64,000 bases of DNA from Corynebacterium pseudopelargi. Lineage in GTDB: Bacteria; Actinomycetota; Actinomycetes; Mycobacteriales; Mycobacteriaceae. The stretch covers positions 434,001-498,000 of the forward strand of contig NZ_CP033898.1 in NCBI RefSeq assembly GCF_003814005.1. The letters are read 5' to 3'. Within the stretch, counting starts at the first letter, position 1. Each line of letters opens with the position of its first letter. A program made the position numbers and the translations under genes. A model generated the notes under the pieces. It was not told the DNA's origin. It ran no database searches and saw nothing but the letters and a program-made list of their open reading frames with translations. Shown here piece by piece: positions 7,261 to 20,671 of the stretch.

Positions 7261-8017
7261 TAGGAGCGAAGCTCCTCCAAAGCCTCCGGCGACTCAGGCA
7301 GGATCTGGCCACCATCAACGATGATTCCCTGACCCGTGATGTAGCCGGCGAGGGGAGAAGCCAGGAAGGCGACAGCACCGCCAATGTCCTCAGCGGTACC
7401 CAGCTCGCCCATAGGCACGCTGCGAGCCATCTGAGCCACATAATCCTCACCCATGGCCTCAAGGCCCGGAGTGAGCACATTGCCCGGCAAGACCGCATTC
7501 ACGCGAATGCCCTTCGGTGCAAGCTCGATGGCAGCAGAACGCACAAAGCCCATCTGTGCAGCCTTCGTCGCGCCATAATGCGCCCAGCGAGGATAGCCGG
7601 TGACATTGCCAGTGATCGAGGACGTCATCACAAACGAACCGTGCTCAGACTCCTCCAAGTGCGCAGTGGCGGCACGGACAACGTGCAGCATGCCCTTGAC
7701 ATTGATGTCGAAGATGAAGTCGAAGTCCTCATCACTCATCTCCTCAATGCTTGACTGCGGGTAGATGCCAGCATTGTTGGCCACAAGATCGAGACCACCC
7801 AACTCCTTAGCTACCTGATCAACCACCGTGCGGCACTGATCCAGATCGCGCACATCCAAAATGAGGGCCTTGAAACCCTCCTTCTCAGCAGCGTCGCACT
7901 CTTCCTGATTGATGCCGGTGACGACAACCTCAGCGCCCTGATCGCGCAACACCTTGGCAATACCGGCGCCGATGCCGATAGTGCCGCCGACTACTAAAGC
8001 CTTGTGCTGTTCAACAT
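7260..8017 (-). pseudogene. short-chain dehydrogenase/reductase with frameshifted start
   Basis: The body is a complete classical SDR: Rossmann motif VVGGTIGIGAG, NNAG (VANNAGIYP), catalytic YGATK (HYGATKAAQ) and a C-terminal GQGIIVDGGQ, similar to FabG-like 3-oxoacyl reductases. However, the only start codon with a ribosome binding site (AGGAGG, 4 bases before ATG at 8017-8015) is one base out of frame and meets TAG after seven codons. In the SDR frame the first codon there is GTT. The next in-frame start, GTG at 7952, would cut off the NAD(P)-binding glycine motif. A single-base loss just after the ATG is the simplest explanation; a sequencing error or a rare non-standard start is possible. 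The gene lies between two identical tRNA-Asp genes. Confidence 0.7.
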
Positions 8018-8168
8018 GATTCCTCCTAGCATTGCTTGGCGGTCAAGCTTGATACCAGGCTAGTGGAATATAGTTTGACGTGCAGATTTGTGCGATATTC
8101 TCTTGTCTGTGTAAAGTAACGGATCGTTGCAGATTGCGCAGTAAAAACTGTCGTATGCAGCAGAGTAA

Positions 8169-8242
8169 GGCCCTGTGGCGCAGTTGGTTAGCGCGCCGCC
8201 CTGTCACGGCGGAGGTCGCGGGTTCAAGTCCCGTCAGGGTCG
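8169..8242 (+). tRNA. tRNA-Asp (anticodon GTC), copy 2
   Basis: Identical in all 74 positions to 7118-7191, same orientation. Confidence 0.95.
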
Positions 8243-8264
8243 CTCGGTTACTTCGGTAGCCAGT

Positions 8265-8337
8265 GGCGCGGTAGCTCAGTTGGTAGAGCGTCCGCCTGAA
8301 AAGTGGAAGGTCACCAGTTCGATCCTGGTCCGTGCCA
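8265..8337 (+). tRNA. tRNA-Phe (anticodon GAA)
   Basis: 73 nt; acceptor GGCGCGG with CCGTGCC (one G-T pair), anticodon loop CTGAAAA reading GAA, T-arm ACCAGTTCGATCCTGGT, discriminator A. Confidence 0.95.
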
Positions 8338-8344
8338 CAACCAC

Positions 8345-8382
8345 AAACCCCAACTGCTTGAAGGTAGTTGGGGTTTTTTTAT
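8345..8382 (+). terminator. terminator of tRNA-Asp/Phe
   Basis: AAACCCCAACT pairs with AGTTGGGGTTT, followed by a run of T. Confidence 0.9.
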
Positions 8383-8475
8383 TCTTAATTTTCACATCCT
8401 TGAAGTCCAAGTGCCGGAGTTGGTGCATACTAGACCTCAACATAAACGACAGTGAAAATAGCAAGGGAGCGTGTT

Positions 8476-8763
8476 ATGAGCGATCAGCCCACTGAAGTAC
8501 GCCACGAGTCCGTCCAGAGCCGTTTTGCCATCTTCTATGGCGATAACCTCGCAGGCTTTGCAGAGTACGTCGAAAATGACGGCGTGCGCGATTTCAACCA
8601 CACCGTGGTGTTGGAGGATTACCGCGGCCGTGGCTTGTCTAAGCCGCTGATTCGTGAGGCGCTCGACGCCACCCGCGAAGAAGGGCTCAAGGTAAAGCCA
8701 ACCTGTTCTGCAGTGGCGAAGTTTATTGAGAAAAACCCCGATTACGCTGATCTTCAGGCTTAA
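8476..8763 (+). CDS. small GNAT-like N-acetyltransferase (YjdJ/Acetyltransf_CG type)
   Basis: This 95-residue protein is about half the length of a standard GNAT, as is usual for the YjdJ-like family. It keeps the acetyl-CoA-binding segment with VVLEDYRGRGLSKPLIREAL, corresponding to motif A (R/Q-x-x-G-x-G/A), and the downstream CSAVAKFIEKNPDY, typical of this family (CpyxxxfixkhPey). The ATG at 8476 follows AAGGGAGCG; the frame is open 8 codons further up without signal. The substrate is unknown. In C. glutamicum a similar gene lies beside cysE. Confidence 0.85.
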   Translation: MSDQPTEVRHESVQSRFAIFYGDNLAGFAEYVENDGVRDFNHTVVLEDYRGRGLSKPLIREALDATREEGLKVKPTCSAVAKFIEKNPDYADLQA

Positions 8764-8807
8764 ACGATCCCGCAGGCGGCATGTGGCCGCCGCGCACCAC
8801 ACAGCAC

Positions 8808-8842
8808 AACAGCCGCCCCTTGGGGCGGCTGTTGGTTTTTTC
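8808..8842 (+). terminator. terminator between convergent GNAT gene and cysE
   Basis: AACAGCCGCCCC and GGGGCGGCTGTT form a 12-bp stem with a TT loop, followed by GGTTTTTTT. Confidence 0.9.
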
Positions 8843-8856
8843 CTCGTTCCTGATTG

Positions 8857-9423
8857 CTAGATGTAGTAGTCAGGGTCTACGAGCTTGATGCATTCACCAT
8901 CCTTGCGTGGGCGTGCCTTGGCAGGAATGCCCACGGCGATGTGCTTGGCGGGAACGTCCTTGGTTACCACCGCATTTGCGCCGATGGCAGAGCCTTCACC
9001 GATGGTGATGGGGCCGAGCACTTTCGCGCCGGCACCAATTGTTACGCCATCTTCGATGGTGGGGTGGCGTTTGGTTTGGGTGAGCACCTGCCCTCCCAAG
9101 GTGACGCCGTGATAGAGCATCACGCCTTCACCGATCTCTGCGGTTTCGCCAATAACGATGCCCATGCCGTGGTCGATGAAGAAGCGCCGGCCAATGGTGG
9201 CACCGGGGTGGATTTCAATGCCGGTGAGAAAGCGCGTGAACTGCGCCAGGATTCGTGCCGGGCCTTTGAGATCGCGTTGCCACAGCCAGTGGGCGACGCG
9301 GTGGGCCCAAATGGCGTGGAGGCCTGAATAAACGATGGCGTTTTCAACGTCCCCACGTGCTGCTGGGTCGTGCTCGCGGGCGTTGCGCAGATCCTCACGG
9401 ATCGTTCGCAGGATGTGCTTCAT
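8857..9423 (-). CDS. cysE: serine O-acetyltransferase
   Basis: This 188-residue cytosolic enzyme makes O-acetylserine from serine and acetyl-CoA, the first step of cysteine synthesis. It has the helical N-terminus with AHRVAHWLW, then the left-handed beta-helix of hexapeptide repeats with [25 protein letters not shown] and GVTLGG, including the catalytic D-H pair. The C-terminus carries the usual acidic end with terminal Ile (DPDYYI), the form that inserts into cysteine synthase and may allow the complex with CysK encoded next door. It lies 105 bases behind cysK on the same strand, with a terminator between, so it may have its own promoter. Confidence 0.95.
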   Translation of the reverse strand: MKHILRTIREDLRNAREHDPAARGDVENAIVYSGLHAIWAHRVAHWLWQRDLKGPARILAQFTRFLTGIEIHPGATIGRRFFIDHGMGIVIGETAEIGEGVMLYHGVTLGGQVLTQTKRHPTIEDGVTIGAGAKVLGPITIGEGSAIGANAVVTKDVPAKHIAVGIPAKARPRKDGECIKLVDPDYYI

Positions 9424-9463
9424 GTTTGTTAAACCTATCAGTCAGCGCAACAGTGCCAAGAAG

Positions 9464-9510
9464 AAAACCCCCGAGGCAGTGTTGAGGTTTAGGCACTGCC
9501 GTCGAGGGCT
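9464..9510 (-). terminator. terminator of cysK
   Basis: On the minus strand CCCTCGACGGCAGTG pairs with CACTGCCTCGGGGG (one bulge) and TTTTC follows. Confidence 0.75.
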
Positions 9511-9528
9511 GCTGCTAAAGGTGGCGAC

Positions 9529-10464
9529 TTAGTCGCGGATGTCCTCGAACAGCACGGTGGATACGTAGCGCTCGCCGTAATCGCATACGACGGTCACGAT
9601 GGTCTTATCCTTGTTTTCTTCGCGGGCGGCCAGCTCAAGAGCTGCCTTGACGTTGGCGCCGGTGGAAATGCCGCCGAGGATGCCCTCTTCTGCGGCGAGC
9701 TTACGAGAAGTGGCGATGGCGTCTTCGTTGGAAACGGTGAGCACATCGTCGTAAATCTTCTGGTTGAGCACCTCGGGGATGAAGTTGGCGCCAAGGCCCT
9801 GGATCTTGTGCGGGCCTGCCTTGCCGGTGGTCAGCAGGGCGGAAGCCTCCGGCTCTACGGCGTAGATCTGTACGTCGTCTTTGCGCTCGCGCAGTACCTC
9901 ACCCACACCGGTGACGGTGCCGCCGGTGCCAACACCTGCAACGAAGATGTCGATGTCGCCGTCGGTATCGCGCCAGATTTCCTCTGCGGTGGTCTTGCGG
10001 TGCACCTCTGGGTTGGCTGCATTGGCAAATTGGCGGGCAAGAATTGCGTTCTCGCGCTCTGCCACAATCTCATTGGCCTTATCTACAGCGCCCTGCATGC
10101 CGGCAGCACCTGGGGTGAGCACGATTTCTGCACCGTAGGCGCGCAGCATGACGCGGCGCTCCAGGGACATGGTCTCTGGCATGGTCAGCACCACGTTGTA
10201 ACCACGGGCTGCGCCAACCAGAGCCAGGGCAATACCGGTGTTGCCGGAGGTGGCTTCCACAATGGTGCCGCCGGGGGCGAGCTCGCCGGAGGCCTCGGCG
10301 GCGTCGATAATGGCCTTACCAATACGGTCCTTCACGGAGTTGGCTGGGTTGAAAGACTCGATCTTGACCAGCACGTTGCCGGGCAGGTCTTTGCTCAGGC
10401 GGTTAAGGCGCACCAGGGGGGTGTTGCCGATGGTTTCCAGAATGTCGTTGTAGATCTGTGCCAC
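9529..10464 (-). CDS. cysK: O-acetylserine sulfhydrylase (cysteine synthase A)
   Basis: This 311-residue PLP enzyme makes cysteine from O-acetylserine and sulfide. The Schiff-base lysine is K45 in NPANSVKDR, the substrate loop is ATSGNTG at 71-77, and the phosphate-binding GVGTGGT loop is present. Length and start match the family; a GAGGAGAAT ribosome binding site precedes the ATG. It is divergent from ramA. An McbR-like site (10528-10543) lies about 65 bases upstream of its start. Confidence 0.96.
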   Translation of the reverse strand: MAQIYNDILETIGNTPLVRLNRLSKDLPGNVLVKIESFNPANSVKDRIGKAIIDAAEASGELAPGGTIVEATSGNTGIALALVGAARGYNVVLTMPETMSLERRVMLRAYGAEIVLTPGAAGMQGAVDKANEIVAERENAILARQFANAANPEVHRKTTAEEIWRDTDGDIDIFVAGVGTGGTVTGVGEVLRERKDDVQIYAVEPEASALLTTGKAGPHKIQGLGANFIPEVLNQKIYDDVLTVSNEDAIATSRKLAAEEGILGGISTGANVKAALELAAREENKDKTIVTVVCDYGERYVSTVLFEDIRD

Positions 10465-11084
10465 GTGAATTCTCCTCGTGTCGTTGTTTGACTTGCTCCG
10501 AGCATAGTGCCTTCCAACCCAAAAAGCTAGACAGAGCCGTCTTTTAGGCTATACCGAGCGGTCTACTGGCTCGTTTCCTTAAAACTTTCAAGATTGAAGC
10601 CCGCAAGCTAGGTGAGGCTTGTCACATTAAATGTGCAATAACGGAAGGAAAATGGCTCTTATTGAACATCGTTATAGACCCAGATGTACCGAGCGGGCAT
10701 ATAGGGCGATGTTCGATACGTTTCCAATAATCGGCCTGAATAAGGCGGGGGAGGTGGCGGCGAGGCCTCCTACACTTTCCTAAACGGAGGGTATGCAACC
10801 GGTTTTTCCTGCGAAAACCGCGATTCTTGGCGGGCGAACAGGGCTTAAAGGCATTCATTGCAAAAAGTGCAGGGGTAATTTTGCATAGAAACGGGTGCCC
10901 CTGCCATACCCCCAAGCGCGAGCCAAAGCGGAAATTTATTCTGAATAATCGGACACAGGCCTGTGCTTTGATTACCCCCATTCCATGGTTATACTTTGCA
11001 CAGTTAAACCGAACACCTTGGCAGCGAGCCCTCATGGTCGCGGTCGTGACCAGCGCTCCAAGGCAGTTGACAGGAGGACGCACG
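10465..11084. promoter_or_regulatory. divergent cysK–ramA control region with RamA-like boxes
   Basis: The gap is 620 bases without a gene. Besides the McbR-like site it holds an inverted repeat CACAT-TAA-ATGTG (10624-10636), a wide inverted repeat ATTGAACATCG (10661-10671) with CGATGTTCGAT (10707-10717), and four G4-5/C4-5 runs: AGGGGT (10871), GCCCC (10897), ACCCCCA (10908) and ACCCCCA (10974). Short G or C runs of this kind are the described RamA-binding motif, and RamA is known to repress its own gene in C. glutamicum. Confidence 0.45.
10528..10543 (-). promoter_or_regulatory. McbR-like operator upstream of cysK
   Basis: TAGAC-AGAGCC-GTCTT matches the McbR consensus TAGAC-N6-GTCTA in nine of ten fixed positions. 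In C. glutamicum McbR represses cysK and other sulfur genes. The site lies in the probable cysK promoter. Regulation here is inferred. Confidence 0.55.
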
Positions 11085-11927
11085 GTGGAAACGCAGCGCA
11101 CCCGTGATGACGAAGACGCCATCCGTTCAGCACTTTCTTCGCTTAAAAACGCCACGGGCATTCCAGTAACGATGTACGCCACGGTGATCGGGGAGCATCG
11201 CCTCCAGATCAGCCAATGGATCGGGCTTCGCACCCCAGCGCTGCAGAACCTCGTCATTGAAAACGGCGTTGGCGTCGGTGGCCGAGTGCTCAAGATCCGC
11301 CGCCCCGTTGGCGTGAGTGATTACACCAGAGCCAACGTGATCTCCCACGAGATGGATTCGATCATCCAAGATGAGGGGCTGCACTCCATCGTCGCAGTGC
11401 CCGTGATTGTGCAGCGTGAGGTGCGGGGCATCTTGTACGTCGGCGTGCATTCCCCGGTGCGCTTGGGCGACAAAGTGATTGAAGAAGTAGCGATGACGGC
11501 CCGCGTGCTCGAACAAGATCTCGCTATCAATGCCGCTGCCCGCAGGCCGGAGGGAATGCGTAGTGGCGCCATGAAGCCCAACCGGGCAATGAACGGCGCG
11601 GAATGGGAGCAGGTTCGCTCCACGCACTCCAAGCTGCGCATGCTGGCCAATCGCATCACCCAAGAAGACCTGCGCCAAGAGCTCGAAGAGCTCTGCGATC
11701 AGATGGTTGCGCCCGTGCAGGTAAAACAAACCACCAAGCTTTCTGCTCGAGAACTCGATGTGCTTTCCTGCGTAGCCCTTGGGCACACCAATGTGGAAGC
11801 CGCAGAAGAAATGGGCATCGGCGCAGAAACCGTGAAGAGCTATCTGCGCAGCGTGATGCGCAAACTCGGTGCACATACTCGTTACGAGGCGGTCAACGCC
11901 GCCCGCCGTATCGGCGCGTTGCCCTAA
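11085..11927 (+). CDS. ramA: RamA, LuxR-type regulator of acetate metabolism (GAF + HTH)
   Basis: This 280-residue DNA-binding regulator corresponds closely to C. glutamicum RamA (282 residues). Residues about 1-150 form a GAF-like sensory domain (GIPVTMYATVIGEHRLQ; VGVGGRVL; LHSIVAVPVIVQREVRGILYVGV). The C-terminal LuxR-type helix-turn-helix reads LSARELDVLSCVALGHTNVEAAEEMGIGAETVKSYLRSVMRKL and ends ARRIGALP. The GTG at 11085 follows CAGGAGGACGC; a longer open frame upstream to 10827 has no signal and runs through the promoter. RamA activates acetate, ethanol and sugar genes and the cell-wall hydrolase rpf2 in C. glutamicum; cat at the start of this window is a known target there. Confidence 0.95.
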   Translation: METQRTRDDEDAIRSALSSLKNATGIPVTMYATVIGEHRLQISQWIGLRTPALQNLVIENGVGVGGRVLKIRRPVGVSDYTRANVISHEMDSIIQDEGLHSIVAVPVIVQREVRGILYVGVHSPVRLGDKVIEEVAMTARVLEQDLAINAAARRPEGMRSGAMKPNRAMNGAEWEQVRSTHSKLRMLANRITQEDLRQELEELCDQMVAPVQVKQTTKLSARELDVLSCVALGHTNVEAAEEMGIGAETVKSYLRSVMRKLGAHTRYEAVNAARRIGALP

Positions 11928-11985
11928 AGCATCGGCTTTGGCCCAGGTCATCTACGAACCAGGGTTCAGTGCCACACCTATGAAA

Positions 11986-12022
11986 CAACCCTCGCGGGTC
12001 AATGCAGACCCCGCGAGGGTTG
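11986..12022. terminator. bidirectional terminator between ramA and adenosyltransferase
   Basis: CAACCCTCGCGGG pairs perfectly with CCCGCGAGGGTTG over 13 bp. The genes on both sides converge on it. Confidence 0.75.
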
Positions 12023-12038
12023 TTGTGTTCAGGCGCTA

Positions 12039-12611
12039 TTAGCGCTGCCCGCCGGGAACCCACTTCACGTCCTGTGAATCATTTGCCACGCGGCAAAGGA
12101 TAAAGAGCAGGTCGGAGAGTCGGTTGAGGTACTTCGCGGGTAAAGCGCTGGTGGTCTCCGGGAAAGCGTCGACGGCTTCCCAGGCTTTTCTTTCGCTGCG
12201 GCGAGCAATGGTGCGGGCGCTATGCAGCAGTGCTGCGCCCTTGGTGCCACCGGGGAGGATGAAGGAGTCGAGCTTGGCTAGATCCTCATTGAAGCGATCG
12301 CAGTCGGCTTCCAGACGATCAATATATTCCTGCTGGATGCGCAGTGGCGGGTACTTCGGGTTTTCTTCGATCGGGGTAGCAAGGTCCGCGCCTGCGTCGA
12401 AAAGCTCATTTTGCACACGCTGCAAGGTGCTCACCACCTCGGAGTCGAGCTCGCCAAAGGCGATGGCAACACCAATGGAGGCATTAAGTTCATCACAATC
12501 GGCGTAGGCGGCAAGGCGTGGATCGGATTTGGAAACGCGCTCGAAATTGGCCAAAGCCGTGGTGCCATCGTCGCCGGTGCGGGTATAGATCTTGGTTAGG
12601 TGAACAGCCAT
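12039..12611 (-). CDS. PduO-type ATP:cob(I)alamin adenosyltransferase
   Basis: A 190-residue enzyme that transfers adenosyl from ATP to cob(I)alamin. The N-terminal [13 protein letters not shown] is the ATP-binding signature of the PduO family. DELNASIG and the C-terminal [13 protein letters not shown] with [13 protein letters not shown] carry the Arg/Asp residues that bind ATP and cobalamin. Length and helical bundle fit the family. The gene is divergent from murA, 49 bases away. It contains one sense-strand copy of the 12-mer (12395-12406), coding for ELFDA. Confidence 0.92.
   Translation of the reverse strand: MAVHLTKIYTRTGDDGTTALANFERVSKSDPRLAAYADCDELNASIGVAIAFGELDSEVVSTLQRVQNELFDAGADLATPIEENPKYPPLRIQQEYIDRLEADCDRFNEDLAKLDSFILPGGTKGAALLHSARTIARRSERKAWEAVDAFPETTSALPAKYLNRLSDLLFILCRVANDSQDVKWVPGGQR
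12395..12406 (-). repeat. 12-mer AGCTTTTCGACG, copy 3 (inside adenosyltransferase)
   Basis: Exact copy on the coding strand. Confidence 0.5.
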
Positions 12612-12660
12612 AACCTTTAACCTACGCGGTTTCTTTGGCAGGTTCAGTAGGGTTAGGGGC

Positions 12661-13923
12661 GTGAACGACAGATTTCTTGTAACTGGTGGTGCTCGCCTTC
12701 AAGGCTCCGTGCGTGTGGCTGGCGCGAAAAATAGTGTGTTAAAGCTCATGTCGGCTGCGCTTTTGGCTGAGGGCACCACCACATTGAGTAATTGTCCGGA
12801 AATTCTTGATGTGCCCTATATGAAGCGGGTGCTCGAGGGCCTCGGGTGCTTTGTCACCATCAATGGCTCCGATGTTTCGATTACCACGCCTGCAGAAATT
12901 GCTAGCGACGCAGACTTCGATGCGGTGCGCCAATTCCGCGCCTCGGTGTGCGTGCTTGGTCCGCTTACGGCGCGTTGTGGCCGCGCGAAGGTGGCGCTGC
13001 CCGGCGGTGATGCCATCGGTTCGAGGCCGCTAGATATGCACCAATCCGGTTTGGAAAAACTGGGCGCTACCACCCATATCCAGCACGGATGCGTCGTTGC
13101 TGAGGCCAAGGAGCTTCGCGGTGCCAATATTCGCCTCGATTTCCCTTCGGTGGGTGCTACCGAGAACATCCTGACTGCCGCTGTGTTGGCAGAGGGTACG
13201 ACGGTGCTGGATAACGCCGCGCGCGAACCGGAGATCCTCGATCTTTGCATCATGCTCAAGGAGATGGGCGCAGATATTACTGGTGAGGGATCCTCCACCA
13301 TCACCATTCGCGGTGTGGAGAAGCTGCATCCGGCTGACCACGCGGTGATCGGCGACCGCATTGTCGCAGGTACCTGGGCTTATGCCGCAGCGATGACTCA
13401 AGGTGACATCACCGTAGGTGGCATCGCGCCGAAGTATCTGCACCTGCCGCTTGAAAAGCTCAAGGTGGCCGGAGCCGAGGTAGAGACCTATGAGCACGGC
13501 TTTAGGGTTCGGATGAATCATCGCCCTCAGGCTGTGGATTTCCAGACCTTGCCCTATCCCGGGTTCCCGACTGATTTGCAACCCATGGCCATTGGCATTG
13601 CCACCATCGCAGAAGGCAGTTCGGTGATCACCGAGAACATCTTCGAAGCGCGTTTCCGTTTCGTAGACGAGCTTTTGCGTCTTGGTGCCGATGCCACCGT
13701 CGATGGCCACTATGTGGTGATCCGCGGAGTGGAGCAGTTGTCTTCTACTCCGGTGTGGAGCTCCGATATTCGCGCCGGCGCGGGTTTGGTGCTTGCCGGT
13801 TTGTGCGCCGATGGCGTGACCGAGGTTCACGATGTGTTCCATATCGACCGTGGCTACCCGAACTTCGTAGAACAGCTGCGTTCCCTTGGCGCCACGATTG
13901 AGCGAGTGAGCGATGCTCGCTAG
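12661..13923 (+). CDS. murA: UDP-N-acetylglucosamine 1-carboxyvinyltransferase
   Basis: This 420-residue enzyme adds enolpyruvate from PEP to UDP-GlcNAc, the first committed step of peptidoglycan synthesis. The active-site Lys-Asn is at 23-24 ([12 protein letters not shown]), [13 protein letters not shown] and ENI repeats follow the EPSP-synthase fold. The residue normally Cys115 (fosfomycin target) is Asp117 here: [15 protein letters not shown]. It starts with GTG at 12661 with no clear ribosome binding site, perhaps leaderless. It is followed by a terminator and the rRNA operon, an arrangement seen in other corynebacteria and mycobacteria. Confidence 0.96.
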   Translation: MNDRFLVTGGARLQGSVRVAGAKNSVLKLMSAALLAEGTTTLSNCPEILDVPYMKRVLEGLGCFVTINGSDVSITTPAEIASDADFDAVRQFRASVCVLGPLTARCGRAKVALPGGDAIGSRPLDMHQSGLEKLGATTHIQHGCVVAEAKELRGANIRLDFPSVGATENILTAAVLAEGTTVLDNAAREPEILDLCIMLKEMGADITGEGSSTITIRGVEKLHPADHAVIGDRIVAGTWAYAAAMTQGDITVGGIAPKYLHLPLEKLKVAGAEVETYEHGFRVRMNHRPQAVDFQTLPYPGFPTDLQPMAIGIATIAEGSSVITENIFEARFRFVDELLRLGADATVDGHYVVIRGVEQLSSTPVWSSDIRAGAGLVLAGLCADGVTEVHDVFHIDRGYPNFVEQLRSLGATIERVSDAR

Positions 13924-13928
13924 TTTTT

Positions 13929-13940
13929 AGCTTTTCGACG
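13929..13940 (+). repeat. 12-mer AGCTTTTCGACG, copy 4
   Basis: Exact copy, 5 bases behind the murA stop codon, sense direction. Confidence 0.6.
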
Positions 13941-13943
13941 TTC

Positions 13944-13968
13944 AAACCCGCTGTTTACCTGCGGGTTT
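13944..13968 (+). terminator. terminator of murA
   Basis: AAACCCGC pairs with GCGGGTTT over a 9-base loop, followed by a T-rich stretch (GTGTGTTTGTTG). Confidence 0.7.
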
Positions 13969-14069
13969 GTGTGTTTGTTGGGGTGTGTGTAGTTTTATCG
14001 GGGTCGCTGCGACACGGTTGATGTCGCGGAGATGGGAAACACGTGGTGTGGATGATTGTTCATGCTGTG

Positions 14070-14160
14070 TTGACGCGGTGTTTGTTGCTGTGTTAGGTTG
14101 TGTTTCCGTTGCACTCACTGTGGTGGGTGTGCGTGTTGTTTGAGAACTCAATAGTGTGCC
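14070..14160 (+). promoter_or_regulatory. rRNA operon promoter candidate and leader boxA-like element
   Basis: TTGACG (14070-14075), an 18-base spacer and TAGGTT (14094-14099) make a plausible promoter. The element TTGTTTGAGAACTCAATAGTG at about 14136-14156 resembles the leader sequence found ahead of 16S in many actinobacteria, where antitermination and RNase III processing signals lie. The rest of 13969-14435 is T/G-rich leader without a gene. Confidence 0.45.
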
Positions 14161-14435
14161 AATACTTTTTATATGTTTTGTGCTGTTGATGATGATGGTC
14201 GTGTTGGTGGTGCCGGTTGTGGTGCTGTTGTCACGGTTATTGTGATTGGTAGTACTTAGGGTGATTGGTGTGTGTGGTTGTTTGTCCTCGTCAAGGATGG
14301 CCATGCGTGTGCACTGATTGCCCTGTTTTGTTTTTGATGATTTTTTTGTCATCGTTTGGTTTGGTTGCCACTGTTTTGGTGGTGGCTTTGCTAGGTTTTG
14401 GGCTTTTCACGAGCCTTTGTGGACTGTTTTGTTCA

Positions 14436-19660
<5,225 letters not shown>

Positions 19661-19689
19661 CCCCAAACAACACCAAACAATAATTAATC

Positions 19690-19807
19690 GTGTCGGTGGT
19701 TATAGCATCGGGGCCACGCCCGGACCCATTCCGAACCCGGAAGCTAAGCCCGATAGCGCTGATGGTACTGCACCCGGGAGGGTGTGGGAGAGTAAGACAC
19801 CGCCGAC
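19690..19807 (+). rRNA. rrf: 5S ribosomal RNA
   Basis: Begins GTGTCGGTGGTTATAGCATC, contains the loop CCGAACCCGGAAGCTAAGCCC typical in the middle, and ends GTAAGACACCGCCGACC; 5' and 3' ends pair. Ends are estimated. Confidence 0.95.
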
Positions 19808-19824
19808 CAACAACTTCACAACAC

Positions 19825-19856
19825 AAAAACGCACCCTACACCAGGGTGCGTTTTTG
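19825..19856 (+). terminator. rRNA operon terminator
   Basis: AAAAACGCACCCT and AGGGTGCGTTTTT form a 13-bp stem with a 5-base loop and a T run. Confidence 0.95.
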
Positions 19857-19921
19857 CTATATCTGGGGTACTTTTCCAGCCTTTGCCCCCAAGCCGGAAA
19901 GCTGCTGGCGTGTAGGGAATA

Positions 19922-20671
19922 ATGGCAGGCATGAACCACAACGTACCCGCCGCCCGCGCAGAAGGGCTCTACAAAATCTATGGCTACGGAGACACCGCCG
20001 TGGCAGCCCTCAACGGCATTGACGTAACGTTCAACCAAGGCGAATTTACCGCCATCATGGGCCCATCCGGCTCCGGTAAATCTACGCTGATGCACTGCAT
20101 GGCCGGCCTCGATGCCGCGACCGGCGGCAAGGTGTATCTCGGCAATACGGAGCTTTCCTCGCTCAAAGACCGCGACATGACCAATCTGCGTCGCGATCGC
20201 CTAGGGTTCATCTTCCAATCCTTTAACCTTGTTCCCACCTTAAACGCCGCAGAAAACATCACCCTGCCGCTTGATATCGCAGGCAAGAAAGTAGATAAGC
20301 AGTGGTTTGAGCAGATCACTCAGCGCCTCGGTTTAGCCTCGCGCCTCAAGCACAACCCCTCGGAGCTATCCGGTGGCCAGCAACAACGTGTGGCCTGCGC
20401 CAGGGCTTTGGTGGCTCGCCCCGAGATCATCTTCGGTGATGAGCCCACGGGTAATCTCGACTCGAACTCTTCTAATCAGGTGCTTTCAATCCTGCGCACG
20501 GCGGTTGATGAATATGAGCAGACCGTGGTGATCGTGACCCATGATCCCAAGGCTGCCTCCTTTGCCGATCGCGTGATCTTCCTTGCCGATGGCAAGATCG
20601 TGCACGAATTGCGCTCCCCTTCAACAGAGCAGGTCTATAGCACCATGGCTCGCCTCGAGGAGCTGATCTAA
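19922..20671 (+). CDS. ABC transporter ATP-binding protein (LolD/MacB type)
   Basis: This 249-residue ATPase has Walker [11 protein letters not shown]-loop [15 protein letters not shown], signature [15 protein letters not shown], Walker [13 protein letters not shown] and the H-loop VTHD. The [10 protein letters not shown] form is typical of ATPases that work with FtsX/MacB-type permeases, and the next gene encodes one starting directly at the stop codon. The start could be ATG 19922 or 19931; no strong ribosome binding site is seen. Substrate unknown: lipids, peptides or lipoprotein-like exports are typical. Confidence 0.92.
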   Translation: MAGMNHNVPAARAEGLYKIYGYGDTAVAALNGIDVTFNQGEFTAIMGPSGSGKSTLMHCMAGLDAATGGKVYLGNTELSSLKDRDMTNLRRDRLGFIFQSFNLVPTLNAAENITLPLDIAGKKVDKQWFEQITQRLGLASRLKHNPSELSGGQQQRVACARALVARPEIIFGDEPTGNLDSNSSNQVLSILRTAVDEYEQTVVIVTHDPKAASFADRVIFLADGKIVHELRSPSTEQVYSTMARLEELI

